From UBA2206 sp049303905 (GTDB lineage Bacteria > Patescibacteriota > Minisyncoccia > Moranbacterales > UBA2206), in NCBI GenBank assembly GCA_049303905.1, contig JBAQNP010000005.1, positions 1 through 64,000 of the forward strand: a stretch of 64,000 nucleotides of DNA, in the 5' to 3' direction. The position numbers were made by a program, and so were the translations under genes. The notes beneath the pieces are model-generated. The model was not told the origin of the DNA and searched no databases. It saw only the letters and a program-made list of their open reading frames with translations. Each line of letters begins with the position of its first letter. Within the stretch, counting starts at the first letter, position 1. Positions 31,880 to 39,883 of this stretch are shown in pieces.

Positions 31880-32746
31880 ATGAAAATCGCGTATATTCAC
31901 CAAAAATCAGTAGAAGAAATAGCCAAAAGGCTTTCCAAAAAAGGGCATCGGGTTTTTATCCACCCGTCTTTTTGGCGAGTCATTTTTCAGGATTTTGAAA
32001 TAATTCATTTCCTGCCTTCTTTTTCCAAAACTATTATTTTTTTGATTTCTATTTTCAAAAGAAAAACCGCGCTTATTAGAACAGAAATTCCAAAGGGAGT
32101 GGATGTTTCTGGCGCGGAAAATTTTGAATATCTGCAAAAATTCAATTTGCAAAAAGGAAGCTATGTTCTGACCGTCAATCAATTAAACAGAAAAAGTAAC
32201 ATAAAGGATGTTGTGGAAGCTTTTAAGAGTTTGGAAGACCAGCATTTGACTCGTGAAAAAAAATTGGTAATCGTAGGAAGTGGCTCATTAGGGGATGAAT
32301 ATTTCAAAGAGATTAAAGATTCGGCAAGAGGTAGAGAGAGCATTATTTTTATTGGAGATCAAAACGGAGAAGCTTTGAATCAACTTTTTTCTTGGGCCTA
32401 TTGCTTTGTTGATCCATCGGCAAAGAACAAAATGTCTCAAAATGTTTTGGAGGCTATGGGATATGGCAAAGCTGTCTTAGTTGGAAATACTAAGAAAAAT
32501 ATAGAGACGCTGGATGGTGAGTTTGGTTTTATTTTTCAACTTAGAAACATCAAGGATTTGGAAGAAAAATTGGTTTTTATGATAAACAATCCGGCGCTTA
32601 TGAAAATAACGGGAGAAAAAGCAATGCTAAAAATTCAAAGGGAATTTAGTTGGGAAAAAATAACTAATCAAATTGAAATAAATTATGAAGACGCGCTACT
32701 TCAAAAAGGAAAAGCGCTCAACAAACCTTATGAAAGAAATATTTAA
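31880..32746 (+). CDS. Glycosyltransferase family 4-like protein (short N-domain)
   Basis: A 288-aa protein whose C-terminal two thirds show the GT-B/GT4 pattern: KLVIVGSGSLGDEYFKEI, IIFIGDQNGEALNQLFSWAYCFVDPS, and QNVLEAMGYGKAVLVGNTKKN (the E-x7-E-like donor site). The N-terminal acceptor domain is only about 90 residues, against about 180 in most GT4 enzymes, so it is a reduced form. It probably builds surface polysaccharide with the following Wzz-like and dTDP-sugar genes. The next gene's start overlaps its stop by 17 bp. Confidence 0.8.
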   Translation: MKIAYIHQKSVEEIAKRLSKKGHRVFIHPSFWRVIFQDFEIIHFLPSFSKTIIFLISIFKRKTALIRTEIPKGVDVSGAENFEYLQKFNLQKGSYVLTVNQLNRKSNIKDVVEAFKSLEDQHLTREKKLVIVGSGSLGDEYFKEIKDSARGRESIIFIGDQNGEALNQLFSWAYCFVDPSAKNKMSQNVLEAMGYGKAVLVGNTKKNIETLDGEFGFIFQLRNIKDLEEKLVFMINNPALMKITGEKAMLKIQREFSWEKITNQIEINYEDALLQKGKALNKPYERNI

Positions 32747-33527
32747 ATCAAAAAAATTCTATATTCTTTTTGTTTTCGCCGTCGCGTTTGTTTTTTTGGC
32801 GTTAATTAATCTTGGTCAAGCTTATCAATCCCAGAGAGATTTGTTGGTGATTTTTAAGAGTGAAAAAGCTGCTATAAATGCTAGTATCATTCTAGAGAAT
32901 CTAAGACTATTATCCAATCCAAATGAACAAATAAAAGTTGAACGAATTGGAGGAAGTTCTATTTTGAAATTTACCGCAAAAAATAAGACTCTCTATACCG
33001 CAGAAACTTTAAGCTCTCAAGCAGTTAAAAATTTCATAAGCACCATTGGGGTTTATTATGACATTCGAAATGATATTGATATTAGAATAATTAATGGATC
33101 AAAGACAAAATCTTCTTTTGCTGGTTCATATAGCTATGCATTTTTTGCAAGTTTGTTAGTTGGATTTTTTCTAGCTCTTATATTGAATTATTTTTTGTTT
33201 TTGTTCGAACAAAGCCAACCAAAAGAAAAAATAAAAACAAATCTAACTTGGTCATATAAAGAAGCACCGAAGGATGAAGTTAAGCAAGTTGCTATGAAAA
33301 TAGAGAAAGTAAAGAAACCAATATCAGTAGAGGAAGAATATATTCCAATTTTTTCCAAAAAAGCCGTTGCGCCGGATAATTTACCAGTCGCAGAAGAGAT
33401 GCCTGTATTTGAGCAATCCCAAAAAGAAGAGCCAAAAAAAGAGGAAACAAAAACTCCTCTAATTCATGAGGCTACCGCCGAAGAAGTCAAAGAAAGACTA
33501 AATCGACTTTTAAGTGGGAAATTATAA
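32730..33527 (+). CDS. Wzz-like two-TM membrane protein
   Basis: A 265-aa protein with an N-terminal TM (FYILFVFAVAFVFLALI), an extracytoplasmic domain of about 110 residues (QSQRDLLVIFKSEKAAINAS ... DIRNDIDIRII), a second TM (YAFFASLLVGFFLALILNYFLFLF), and a long charged cytoplasmic tail. This is the topology of Wzz/YveK polysaccharide chain-length or co-polymerase proteins. The ATG at 32730 is preferred over an upstream in-frame start that would lie deep in the GT4 gene. A role with the GT4 enzyme is inferred from the overlap. Confidence 0.65.
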   Translation: MKEIFKSKKFYILFVFAVAFVFLALINLGQAYQSQRDLLVIFKSEKAAINASIILENLRLLSNPNEQIKVERIGGSSILKFTAKNKTLYTAETLSSQAVKNFISTIGVYYDIRNDIDIRIINGSKTKSSFAGSYSYAFFASLLVGFFLALILNYFLFLFEQSQPKEKIKTNLTWSYKEAPKDEVKQVAMKIEKVKKPISVEEEYIPIFSKKAVAPDNLPVAEEMPVFEQSQKEEPKKEETKTPLIHEATAEEVKERLNRLLSGKL

Positions 33528-33543
33528 TAGCTTATTTTTCATA

Positions 33544-33577
33544 AATAAAGCCCCGATTTATGTCGGGGCTTTATTTA
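33544..33577 (+). terminator. Rho-independent terminator
   Basis: Stem AATAAAGCCCCGA/TCGGGGCTTTATT with flanking A/T runs; it probably stops transcription from the GT4/Wzz-like genes before rfbC. Confidence 0.75.
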
Positions 33578-33615
33578 ATTTTTGGGTATGATAGAATAAG
33601 TAGGAAGTATAAAGC

Positions 33616-33640
33616 TTGCCCGCCGAAGAGGCATGGTAGT
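33616..33640. repeat. Short GC-rich repeat
   Basis: GCTTGCCCGCCGAAGAGGCATGGTA. A related CCCGCCTGCCGGCGAGGCACGG is inserted inside the family C element at 43489-43585. Confidence 0.5.
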
Positions 33641-33658
33641 AAGTATAAAGTAAAATTT

Positions 33659-34204
33659 ATGGAATTTATAAAAACCACTCTCAAAGACGCATACGTAATT
33701 AAACCACAAGTTTTTGGCGACAATCGCGGATTTTTTTTAGAAAGTTATTCTAAGAAAAAATTTGAACAAGAGGGGATTGGCGCAGAATTTGTGCAGGACA
33801 ATCATTCAAAATCAGAAAAAAAAGGCACGCTTCGCGGACTGCATTTTCAACTTCCACCATATGCGCAAGCAAAATTAATTCGAGTTGTGAAGGGAAAAAT
33901 TTTAGATGTAATCTTAGATCTTCGCCATGACAGTGAAACTTTTGGCCAATGGGAAGCTTTTGAATTATCAGCTGAAAATTTCCAAATGCTTTTTGTTCCA
34001 CAAGGCTTTGCTCATGGACTTATGACATTGGAAGATAACACGGAAGTTTTGTATAAAGCTGATAATTTTTATGAACCCACTCATGAAGGAGGAATTGCCT
34101 GGAACGATCCAGATCTCAAAATTAACTGGCCTCTGGAAAATCCAATTCTTTCTGATCGCGACGGCAAATGGCCAAATTTTAAAAATTTAGATAATCCGTT
34201 TTAA
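33659..34204 (+). CDS. rfbC: dTDP-4-dehydrorhamnose 3,5-epimerase
   Basis: RmlC epimerises dTDP-4-keto-6-deoxyglucose at C3 and C5 in dTDP-rhamnose synthesis. The 181-aa cupin has GDNRGFFLESYSKKKF, FVQDNHSKSEKKGTLRGLHFQ (catalytic His in GLH), KGKILDVILDLR and FVPQGFAHGLMTL. The length is normal. The ATG at 33659 is chosen because RmlC begins with MEFIKTTL-like sequence; the upstream in-frame start at 33560 lies within the terminator. It is 10 bp from rfbB. The other two dTDP-rhamnose genes (rfbA, rfbD) are not in the window. Confidence 0.93.
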   Translation: MEFIKTTLKDAYVIKPQVFGDNRGFFLESYSKKKFEQEGIGAEFVQDNHSKSEKKGTLRGLHFQLPPYAQAKLIRVVKGKILDVILDLRHDSETFGQWEAFELSAENFQMLFVPQGFAHGLMTLEDNTEVLYKADNFYEPTHEGGIAWNDPDLKINWPLENPILSDRDGKWPNFKNLDNPF

Positions 34205-34214
34205 TTTTAAACTT

Positions 34215-35219
34215 ATGAAAATATTAGTCACGGGCGGTGCAGGATTCATTGGTTCAAATTTCATTCACTATTGGATTGAAAAATATCCTAAGGACAAAAT
34301 TGTGAATTTGGACGCGTTGACTTATGCCGGCAATTTGGAAAATTTGAAATCGATTAAAAACAATCCGAATTATAAATTTGTCAAAGGGGATATCGGAGAT
34401 TTAGAGACGAATAAAAAAATATTAAAAGAAGAAGGGATAAATGTTATTGTAAACTTTGCTGCTGAATCACATAATGGTCGAGCCATGGTAGAGCCTGACA
34501 TTTTTGTAAAAACTAATGTACTGGGTACGCAAATGCTTCTAGAAGCAGCTAGGATAGTGGGAGTAGACAGATTTCATCATATTTCTACTTGCGAAGTCTT
34601 TGGCGACTTAGGGCTAGAAGAAGACAGATCATTCAAAGAAAGCGACCCTTATGCCCCTAAAACGCCCTACAATGCATCTAAAGCTTCAGCTAATCATGAA
34701 GTAATGGCTTATTATCATACGTTTAAATTGCCAATTACAATCAGCCATTGTGCTAATAATTATGGCCCTTATCAATTCCCGGAGAAAGTTATTCCTAGAT
34801 TTATTACAAATGCTCTTCAAAATCAAGAATTGCCATTATTTAAGAGCAGTCAAAATAAGCGTGAATGGCTTCATACTTCTGAACATGCTAGCGCAATTGA
34901 TTTAATAATTCATAAAGGCAAAATAGGAGAAGCTTATAATATTGGCAATGGCACAGAAAAAAGTGTCGAGGAAATAGCAGATGCTATTCTCTCCCGATTA
35001 GGCAAACCAAAAACATTAAAAACTTATGTGGAAGATCGTCCTGGTCATGACAGGCGATATCTTCTTGATACGACAAAAATTCAAAACGAACTCGGCTGGA
35101 AGCCAGAAATAGATTTTGAAAAAGGATTGGATGAAATTGTTGAGTGGTATATTAATAATGAAGAGTGGTGGCGTCCACTCTTAGGAAAAGGCTTTGTAGA
35201 AAATTATAAAAAATTATAA
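34215..35219 (+). CDS. rfbB: dTDP-glucose 4,6-dehydratase, atypical active-site motif
   Basis: RmlB converts dTDP-glucose to the 4-keto-6-deoxy sugar. The 334-aa SDR enzyme has the NAD-binding VTGGAGFIGSNF, the Y-x3-K pair in TPYNASKASANHE, and HCANNYGPYQFPEKVIP. The usual AAESHVDRS reads AAESHNGRA, and the catalytic T-D-E-V-Y-G reads T-C-E-V-F-G, so the general-acid Asp is replaced by Cys while the Glu is kept. This may mark a variant subfamily or a different 4,6-dehydratase or epimerase substrate. It is in an operon with rfbC and followed by a terminator. Confidence 0.88.
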   Translation: MKILVTGGAGFIGSNFIHYWIEKYPKDKIVNLDALTYAGNLENLKSIKNNPNYKFVKGDIGDLETNKKILKEEGINVIVNFAAESHNGRAMVEPDIFVKTNVLGTQMLLEAARIVGVDRFHHISTCEVFGDLGLEEDRSFKESDPYAPKTPYNASKASANHEVMAYYHTFKLPITISHCANNYGPYQFPEKVIPRFITNALQNQELPLFKSSQNKREWLHTSEHASAIDLIIHKGKIGEAYNIGNGTEKSVEEIADAILSRLGKPKTLKTYVEDRPGHDRRYLLDTTKIQNELGWKPEIDFEKGLDEIVEWYINNEEWWRPLLGKGFVENYKKL

Positions 35220-35244
35220 AGATAGATAGAGCTGAATTTACTTC

Positions 35245-35276
35245 AAAAAAAGACTCCTTCTGGGGAGTCTTTTTTT
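35245..35276. terminator. Bidirectional terminator
   Basis: AAAAAAAGACTCC-TTCTG-GGGAGTCTTTTTTT between the convergent rfbB and PEGA genes. The PEGA stop codon lies in the T-run. Confidence 0.8.
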
Positions 35277-36816
35277 ATCCGCCTATTTCTACTCCAAAGA
35301 AAGTAGTTTTTTCGGGAAAGGTTATGGAAAATAGATTAGCAATGCTATTTTTTGTATCGATAAAATACATTTTTTCCAAAGCGCCATTATAGATAACAAA
35401 AGGATTTAGTGTTTCGGTATTGATAAAATCCATACAATTAGCATGATCCCGTGGATCAATTTCGATAATCTTTATCCATTTACCAGAATTGAAAATAACG
35501 TGTTCATAGTCCTTGAACCATTGAACATTTTTGATCGGCTCGCTATAACGAGTAATGTTTTGCATTTCATTTTCCTCACGAATTGGCTGAGAAAGTTGTT
35601 CGCGTAAGAAATAAACAGAAATTTCATTGTTTGACCAAAAAAGAATTTTCTTGCCATCATCAGAAAAATGGGCTTCTTCAATATTGTCGGCTAATTTTCT
35701 GAAATAATCTCCATAATCACCTTTGTTGAAAATATAGAAATCTTTGTTTTCCAAAATCAAAGCAATTCGCAAGTCATCATAAACTACCACGGAAGAAATT
35801 CTGCTATTTTCTCCATCAGGAAAATTGTTTGTAATTTGGGTTGGTTCATTTTTTCCGTCGAGACTATTTTTATATAACAGTCCTGAGTTTTGGGCATAAT
35901 AAACATAGGAGCCAGAAAGATCAAAACTAGAAACATCCGAAGCGATTTGAACGATATCTTGAGAATTCTTTATGTCCGCGCGAAAAAGAATATTATTTTC
36001 CAAGAAAAACAAGAAACCACTGTCTCTTGGATCCCATCTAACATTATGAATTTCTTTTTTGTTTAAAATTTCAGTTAAATTAAGGCTGTTTTTGTTGGCA
36101 AAATCATAAATAAAATAACTATATTCATATTCCTTGGGCGTTTCATTAGCTAGTTTCTTAGTTGTATTTTTAACGATAATATTTTTTTCTTTTTGCGGTA
36201 CGACTTCTATTAATTTTTTAACCGGAACAGACAAAAAAGAATTGTCAGGGGACCACTCGATATTTTCTTTTTTAGCCTCTTCGATAAATTGCCAACCAGA
36301 AAAACTAATTTCCTGATCGACTAAGTTTGTCGCTATATTGAAAATCTTCACCATTAAATCATTTTCTTTTTTTGTGATATAGGCCAAAAGATCATTTCTC
36401 GGCGAAGTGAAAAATTTTTGAATTTCTGGAGTATTAAGTTCGGTTTTTTCATAATTATTTCTGACAAGAAGCACGTTCCAAAATTCACTGGCTAGTCCAC
36501 TATGTATCTGAGTTTTTTTGCTCCAAGTTTGAAAATCTGGAGCTAAAACCTGAACCTCATATTCTCCCGGAACAATACCCGAAACATTAAAAGAATTATT
36601 TATCCGATTTAATTTCTTCGATTCAAAAAGCTCATTGTTTAGTTTTACATCAACGGTTTGCGGATTAGATTTGAAGGTAATGGTTCCACTATGGACAAAA
36701 ACACCTCGATCCTTATCGAAGCGATAACCTTTAGCATTGAGGATAATAACTGGTACTGTCAAAAGAAACAGTAGCACTAAAATCCAAAAAAACACTTTTC
36801 TTTTCCAACTTTCCAT
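35275..36816 (-). CDS. Membrane-anchored PEGA-domain / beta-propeller-like protein
   Basis: A 513-aa protein. An N-terminal TM (VFFWILVLLFLLTVPVIIL) is followed by a PEGA domain at about 45-115 (GTITFKSNPQTVDVKLNNEL ... GIVPGEYEVQVLAPDF). The rest resembles WD/TolB-like beta-propeller repeats: NIEWSPDNSFLSV, VRWDPRDSGFLFF, EAHFSDDGKKILFWS and VQWFKDYEHVIF. It is probably an extracytoplasmic binding protein of unknown ligand. It is monocistronic and divergent from rplU. Confidence 0.82.
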   Translation of the reverse strand: MESWKRKVFFWILVLLFLLTVPVIILNAKGYRFDKDRGVFVHSGTITFKSNPQTVDVKLNNELFESKKLNRINNSFNVSGIVPGEYEVQVLAPDFQTWSKKTQIHSGLASEFWNVLLVRNNYEKTELNTPEIQKFFTSPRNDLLAYITKKENDLMVKIFNIATNLVDQEISFSGWQFIEEAKKENIEWSPDNSFLSVPVKKLIEVVPQKEKNIIVKNTTKKLANETPKEYEYSYFIYDFANKNSLNLTEILNKKEIHNVRWDPRDSGFLFFLENNILFRADIKNSQDIVQIASDVSSFDLSGSYVYYAQNSGLLYKNSLDGKNEPTQITNNFPDGENSRISSVVVYDDLRIALILENKDFYIFNKGDYGDYFRKLADNIEEAHFSDDGKKILFWSNNEISVYFLREQLSQPIREENEMQNITRYSEPIKNVQWFKDYEHVIFNSGKWIKIIEIDPRDHANCMDFINTETLNPFVIYNGALEKMYFIDTKNSIANLFSITFPEKTTFFGVEIGG

Positions 36817-36859
36817 ATTTAATATGCTACTATAGAAAGCGCATTTTGTCCAGAAACAG

Positions 36860-36888
36860 TTGACAAATTAGCGTCCGTGCGATATAGT
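36860..36888 (+). promoter_or_regulatory. rplU promoter
   Basis: TTGACA (36860-36865), 17-bp spacer, TATAGT (36883-36888). Confidence 0.65.
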
Positions 36889-36904
36889 ATTTAGGTAGTA
36901 ATTT

Positions 36905-37004
36905 ACCCCACACCAAAGCCTTTCTCGGGTTAGGCAGGGTAAGTATTACAGAAAATTAAATGTAGATTTCCCAATACCAAAAATTATAAACTTTGGTGTG
37001 GGGT
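36905..37004 (+). promoter_or_regulatory. Structured rplU leader (14-bp long-range stem)
   Basis: The arms at 36905-36918 (ACCCCACACCAAAG) and 36991-37004 are perfectly complementary over 14 bp and enclose a 72-nt loop. The structure begins about 10 nt after the expected start site and ends 29 nt before the rplU start. It may be an autoregulatory ribosomal-protein leader; no riboswitch class was recognised. Confidence 0.5.
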
Positions 37005-37033
37005 TTACTTATAAACAACTCATAAAAACAGCT

Positions 37034-37342
37034 ATGTTGGCAATTATAAAAACTGGAGGAAAGCAGTATAAAGTTTCGCAGGGCGACAAAATTAAGGTAG
37101 AAAAATTAGAAGGTGAAGAGGGGAGCAAGATTGTTTTTTCTGAAGTCCTTTTTTTAGGCGATGAAAAAGACGTCAAAATTGGAACCCCAATTCTTACCGG
37201 CGTCACAGTCGAAGGCACAATTTTGAAAACTGCCAAAGGCAAAAAAGTGACTGGAATTAAATTTAAACCAAAGAAGAGATATAAAGTGAAATTCGGACAC
37301 CGACAAACAATGACAGAGGTGGAAATTACTAAGATTGGATAA
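37034..37342 (+). CDS. rplU: 50S ribosomal protein L21
   Basis: L21 binds 23S rRNA in the large subunit. The 102-aa protein begins MLAIIKTGGKQYKVSQGDKI and ends KRYKVKFGHRQTMTEVEITKIG, both diagnostic. The ATG at 37034 is chosen because L21 starts with M-x-A-I-I-K-T-G-G-K-Q-Y; the in-frame ATG at 36998 lies inside the leader stem. rplU is usually followed by rpmA (L27), but here it stands alone with its own leader and terminator, so L27 must be elsewhere. Confidence 0.95.
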   Translation: MLAIIKTGGKQYKVSQGDKIKVEKLEGEEGSKIVFSEVLFLGDEKDVKIGTPILTGVTVEGTILKTAKGKKVTGIKFKPKKRYKVKFGHRQTMTEVEITKIG

Positions 37343-37344
37343 AG

Positions 37345-37372
37345 CAAAAACAGGCGAAAGCCTGTTTTTTTA
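37345..37372 (+). terminator. rplU terminator
   Basis: AAAAACAGGCGAAAGCCTGTTTTTTT. Confidence 0.8.
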
Positions 37373-37377
37373 AAGTC

Positions 37378-37500
37378 TGGAAATTAGTTGTTAGAAATTA
37401 GAAAATAACTCAGGCAATTTGAAATTGGAAAATTGAATATAAAAAAACTTTTTTCTGCTTTCTATTTTCTTGAACTAATTTCTAATTTTCTTCTTTACTT
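37378..37500. repeat. AT-rich palindrome family G, copy 1
   Basis: Outer arms GAAATTAG..AGAAATTAGAAA and TTTCTA..AATTTCTAATTTTC, about 120 bp. Similar long imperfect palindromes lie at 46629-46739 and 47488-47612. Confidence 0.55.
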
Positions 37501-38086
37501 ATTTCCTATTTATTATCGCGCTTCCCAGCGTTAACTCGTCGGCGTACTCAATATCAGATCCGGTAGAAAGTCCGCGAGCAAGCCTAGTGACGTTGGCAGG
37601 AGTTTCTTTTAGCATTCTGGCGATATAGAGTGCCGTAGCGTCGCCTTCGGTAGTTGGATTCATTGCTAGAATTATTTCTTGAGTTTTTTCGTTTGCCACT
37701 CTTTTTTCCAATTCATTTAATTTCAATTGACTTGGGTCATCGTTTTTTGAGATGCCCAGCGTTCCACCCAAAACATGATAGAGTCCGTCATATTTTTTCG
37801 TTCGCTCAATGGCAATTATATCAAGTGGTTCTTCCACAACACAAATCTTATGTTTATTTCGAGAATTATCTTTGCATATATCACATAAATTTTCCTCGCT
37901 GATATTGAAACACTTTTCACAATGACGCAGATTAACTTTCAAATTAGAAAGAGAATTTCCAAATTCAACTAGCATCTCTTTGTCTTGTTTGAAGAGATAT
38001 AAAACCAGCCTTTCAGCCATTTTTGGTCCGACAGAGGGGAGTGAGGAAAAATAGTCGATTAGTTTTTTGAAAGATTTTGGATACAT
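37499..38086 (-). CDS. recR: Recombination mediator RecR
   Basis: RecR loads RecA with RecO in gap repair. The 195-aa protein has the N-terminal helix-hairpin-helix (FSSLPSVGPKMAERLVLYL), a C4 zinc finger (CEKCFNISEENLCDIC), and a TOPRIM domain with ICVVEEPLDIIAIERT, EIILAMNPTTEGDATALYIA and LARGLSTGSDIEYADELTL. Length is normal. It is in the same direction as dnaB but 92 bp apart; between them lie repeats of AAAGTC/GACTTT words. No dnaX or YbaB-like gene, the usual neighbours, is present. Confidence 0.95.
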   Translation of the reverse strand: MYPKSFKKLIDYFSSLPSVGPKMAERLVLYLFKQDKEMLVEFGNSLSNLKVNLRHCEKCFNISEENLCDICKDNSRNKHKICVVEEPLDIIAIERTKKYDGLYHVLGGTLGISKNDDPSQLKLNELEKRVANEKTQEIILAMNPTTEGDATALYIARMLKETPANVTRLARGLSTGSDIEYADELTLGSAIINRK

Positions 38087-38178
38087 AATAAAAAGTTAAA
38101 AGTCGAAAGCTAAAAGTCTATAAAGCTAGAAAATAATTTACTTTTGACTTTATGGACTTTATAGACTTTACAGACTCA

Positions 38179-39546
38179 CTATTCCGTGTGTACTCTCTCT
38201 AATGATTTAAATGTGGTGGAGTTTTCTTGGAAGTACAAGGAGAATCTACCAACCGGACCATTTCTGTGCTTAGCAATATGCACTTCAACGATATTTTTGT
38301 TTGGCGTATCAGGTTTTTCACGGTCTTCTCGATAGAGGAACATCACAACATCAGCGTCCTGCTCGATCGATCCAGATTCTCGAAGGTCAGATAGTTTTGG
38401 AATTTGCGGACTGCGAGATTCCACTGCACGCGACAACTGAGAAAGAGCAATGACTGGAATATTGAGTTCACGCGCCAATTGTTTCAAAGCGCGAGAAATT
38501 TCGGAAATTTCATTGACGCGATTATCTCCACCACCATTTCGGCCTTCCATAAGTTGCAAATAGTCGATAATGATTAGTCCCACATTATGTTCTGATTGCA
38601 AGCGACGCGCCATGGTACGCATTTCCATCACATTAGCTGAACCAGCGTCATCAATGTAGATTGGCGCTTCAGAAAGTGTTCCCATTGCTTCACCAATGCG
38701 TTGAAAGTCATCATCTCCTTCGCCGGTTTTGAGCCGTCCCGTGCGAAGTCGCCACAAATCCACTCCCGACTGAGCCGAGAGCATCCTATCAATCAATTGG
38801 TCGGCGCCCATTTCCAGCGAAAAAATACCCACAGGCACTTTTTCCTTAACGGCAATTTGACGAGCCAAATCCAAGGCTAAGGTTGTTTTTCCAATAGAAG
38901 GCCGGGCAGCTAAAATTACTAAATCTGATTTTTGAAAACCAGCCAAAATATTGTCCATATCAGGATAGCCCGTTGGAACGCCACGCAATTTATGATCACC
39001 CTTATGAAGCTCATCAATTCGATTGAAAGCCGCTTCCAAAATTGATTTAATTGGCACGAAATCTTGCTTGATATATTTTTGTGAAACTCCAAAAAGTTTT
39101 TGTTCAGCACTGTCGAGAATTTTTTCCACGTCTTCATCTTCACGATATCCAAGCTCCACAATTTCACTAGCTGTGATAATTAGTTTTCGCAAGGTGGATT
39201 TTTTCTGTACTACCTTGGCATAATGAGCAATATTTGAACTAGACGGCACGGAATTTACAAGCTCAGTTAGATAGCTGGAACCTCCAATCTTATCCAGTTG
39301 TTTTTTTTCTTCCAAACGATTAGACAAACTCAAAACATCAATCGGCTCGCGTTGTTCATAAAGCTCCATCATCGCTTCATAGATGATATTGTGGTCATCC
39401 CGATAAAAATCACCCAGTCGTACTAGATTGGCAATCTTAATAACCGCATCCTTATCCAGCATTAAAGCCCCCAAAACTGACCTTTCAGCCTCAATGTTTT
39501 GCGGTGGAATTTTTAAGTCGTTATTCGATTGAGTATTTTTTGCCAT
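38179..39546 (-). CDS. dnaB: Replicative DNA helicase DnaB
   Basis: The ring helicase of the replication fork. The 455-aa protein has the N-terminal DnaB domain (IPPQNIEAERSVLGALMLDKDAV), the linker helix, and a RecA-type domain with Walker A ARPSIGKTTLALDLAR (about residue 215), Walker B VGLIIIDYLQLMEG and the H4/arginine-finger region (IALSQLSRAVE, DADVVMFLYRED). The C-terminus HIAKHRNGPVGRFSLYFQEN is typical. No intein is present. A TATAAT-like box precedes it on the minus strand at about 39558-39563. Confidence 0.96.
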   Translation of the reverse strand: MAKNTQSNNDLKIPPQNIEAERSVLGALMLDKDAVIKIANLVRLGDFYRDDHNIIYEAMMELYEQREPIDVLSLSNRLEEKKQLDKIGGSSYLTELVNSVPSSSNIAHYAKVVQKKSTLRKLIITASEIVELGYREDEDVEKILDSAEQKLFGVSQKYIKQDFVPIKSILEAAFNRIDELHKGDHKLRGVPTGYPDMDNILAGFQKSDLVILAARPSIGKTTLALDLARQIAVKEKVPVGIFSLEMGADQLIDRMLSAQSGVDLWRLRTGRLKTGEGDDDFQRIGEAMGTLSEAPIYIDDAGSANVMEMRTMARRLQSEHNVGLIIIDYLQLMEGRNGGGDNRVNEISEISRALKQLARELNIPVIALSQLSRAVESRSPQIPKLSDLRESGSIEQDADVVMFLYREDREKPDTPNKNIVEVHIAKHRNGPVGRFSLYFQENSTTFKSLERVHTE

Positions 39547-39588
39547 ATTAGTCTATACATTATACCAGCTTCATATAAAAAAGCTATG

Positions 39589-39617
39589 TTGACTACCTGT
39601 GGATTATATGATATCTT
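39589..39617 (+). promoter_or_regulatory. Promoter of the 57-aa membrane peptide
   Basis: TTGACT (39589-39594), 17-bp spacer, TATCTT (39612-39617). Confidence 0.45.
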
Positions 39618-39709
39618 AATACATCAGTAAAATTGATGTTTTTTAATAAAAAATAGTTAATTTTAATAGAAATTGATTATTAATATCTTAATTTATCAGG
39701 AGGTGTTGA

Positions 39710-39883
39710 ATGAAAAGTAAGAATGATGGCATGTTGTTCTTTGTTATTATAATAATAATCTTTCTGGCAATGGATGATGATGAAACAATAACATCAAAAC
39801 AAGCCCAGCCTCAAAAAATACCAACCGAGGCTACCTCAGTAGAGGCCTTACCAAAAATTAAAAATGGCATAACTGTAGATTAG
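39710..39883 (+). CDS. 57-aa one-TM peptide, cut by an insertion sequence
   Basis: A small frame with a textbook ribosome binding site (AGGAGGTGTTGA before the ATG). The peptide has a short polar start (MKSKNDG), a hydrophobic helix (MLFFVIIIIIFLAM), an acidic DDDE and a polar tail. Its stop codon TAG is formed at the junction with the IS5-like element: the T is the last base of the target duplication and AG the first of the IS. The original reading frame would have continued, so this is probably a truncated gene that may still be expressed. Confidence 0.6.
   Translation: MKSKNDGMLFFVIIIIIFLAMDDDETITSKQAQPQKIPTEATSVEALPKIKNGITVD

Noticed and set aside
36998..37033. Longer L21 with 12 extra residues
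   Set aside because: L21 proteins begin at M-x-A-I-I-K-T-G-G-K; the extension lies in the leader stem.
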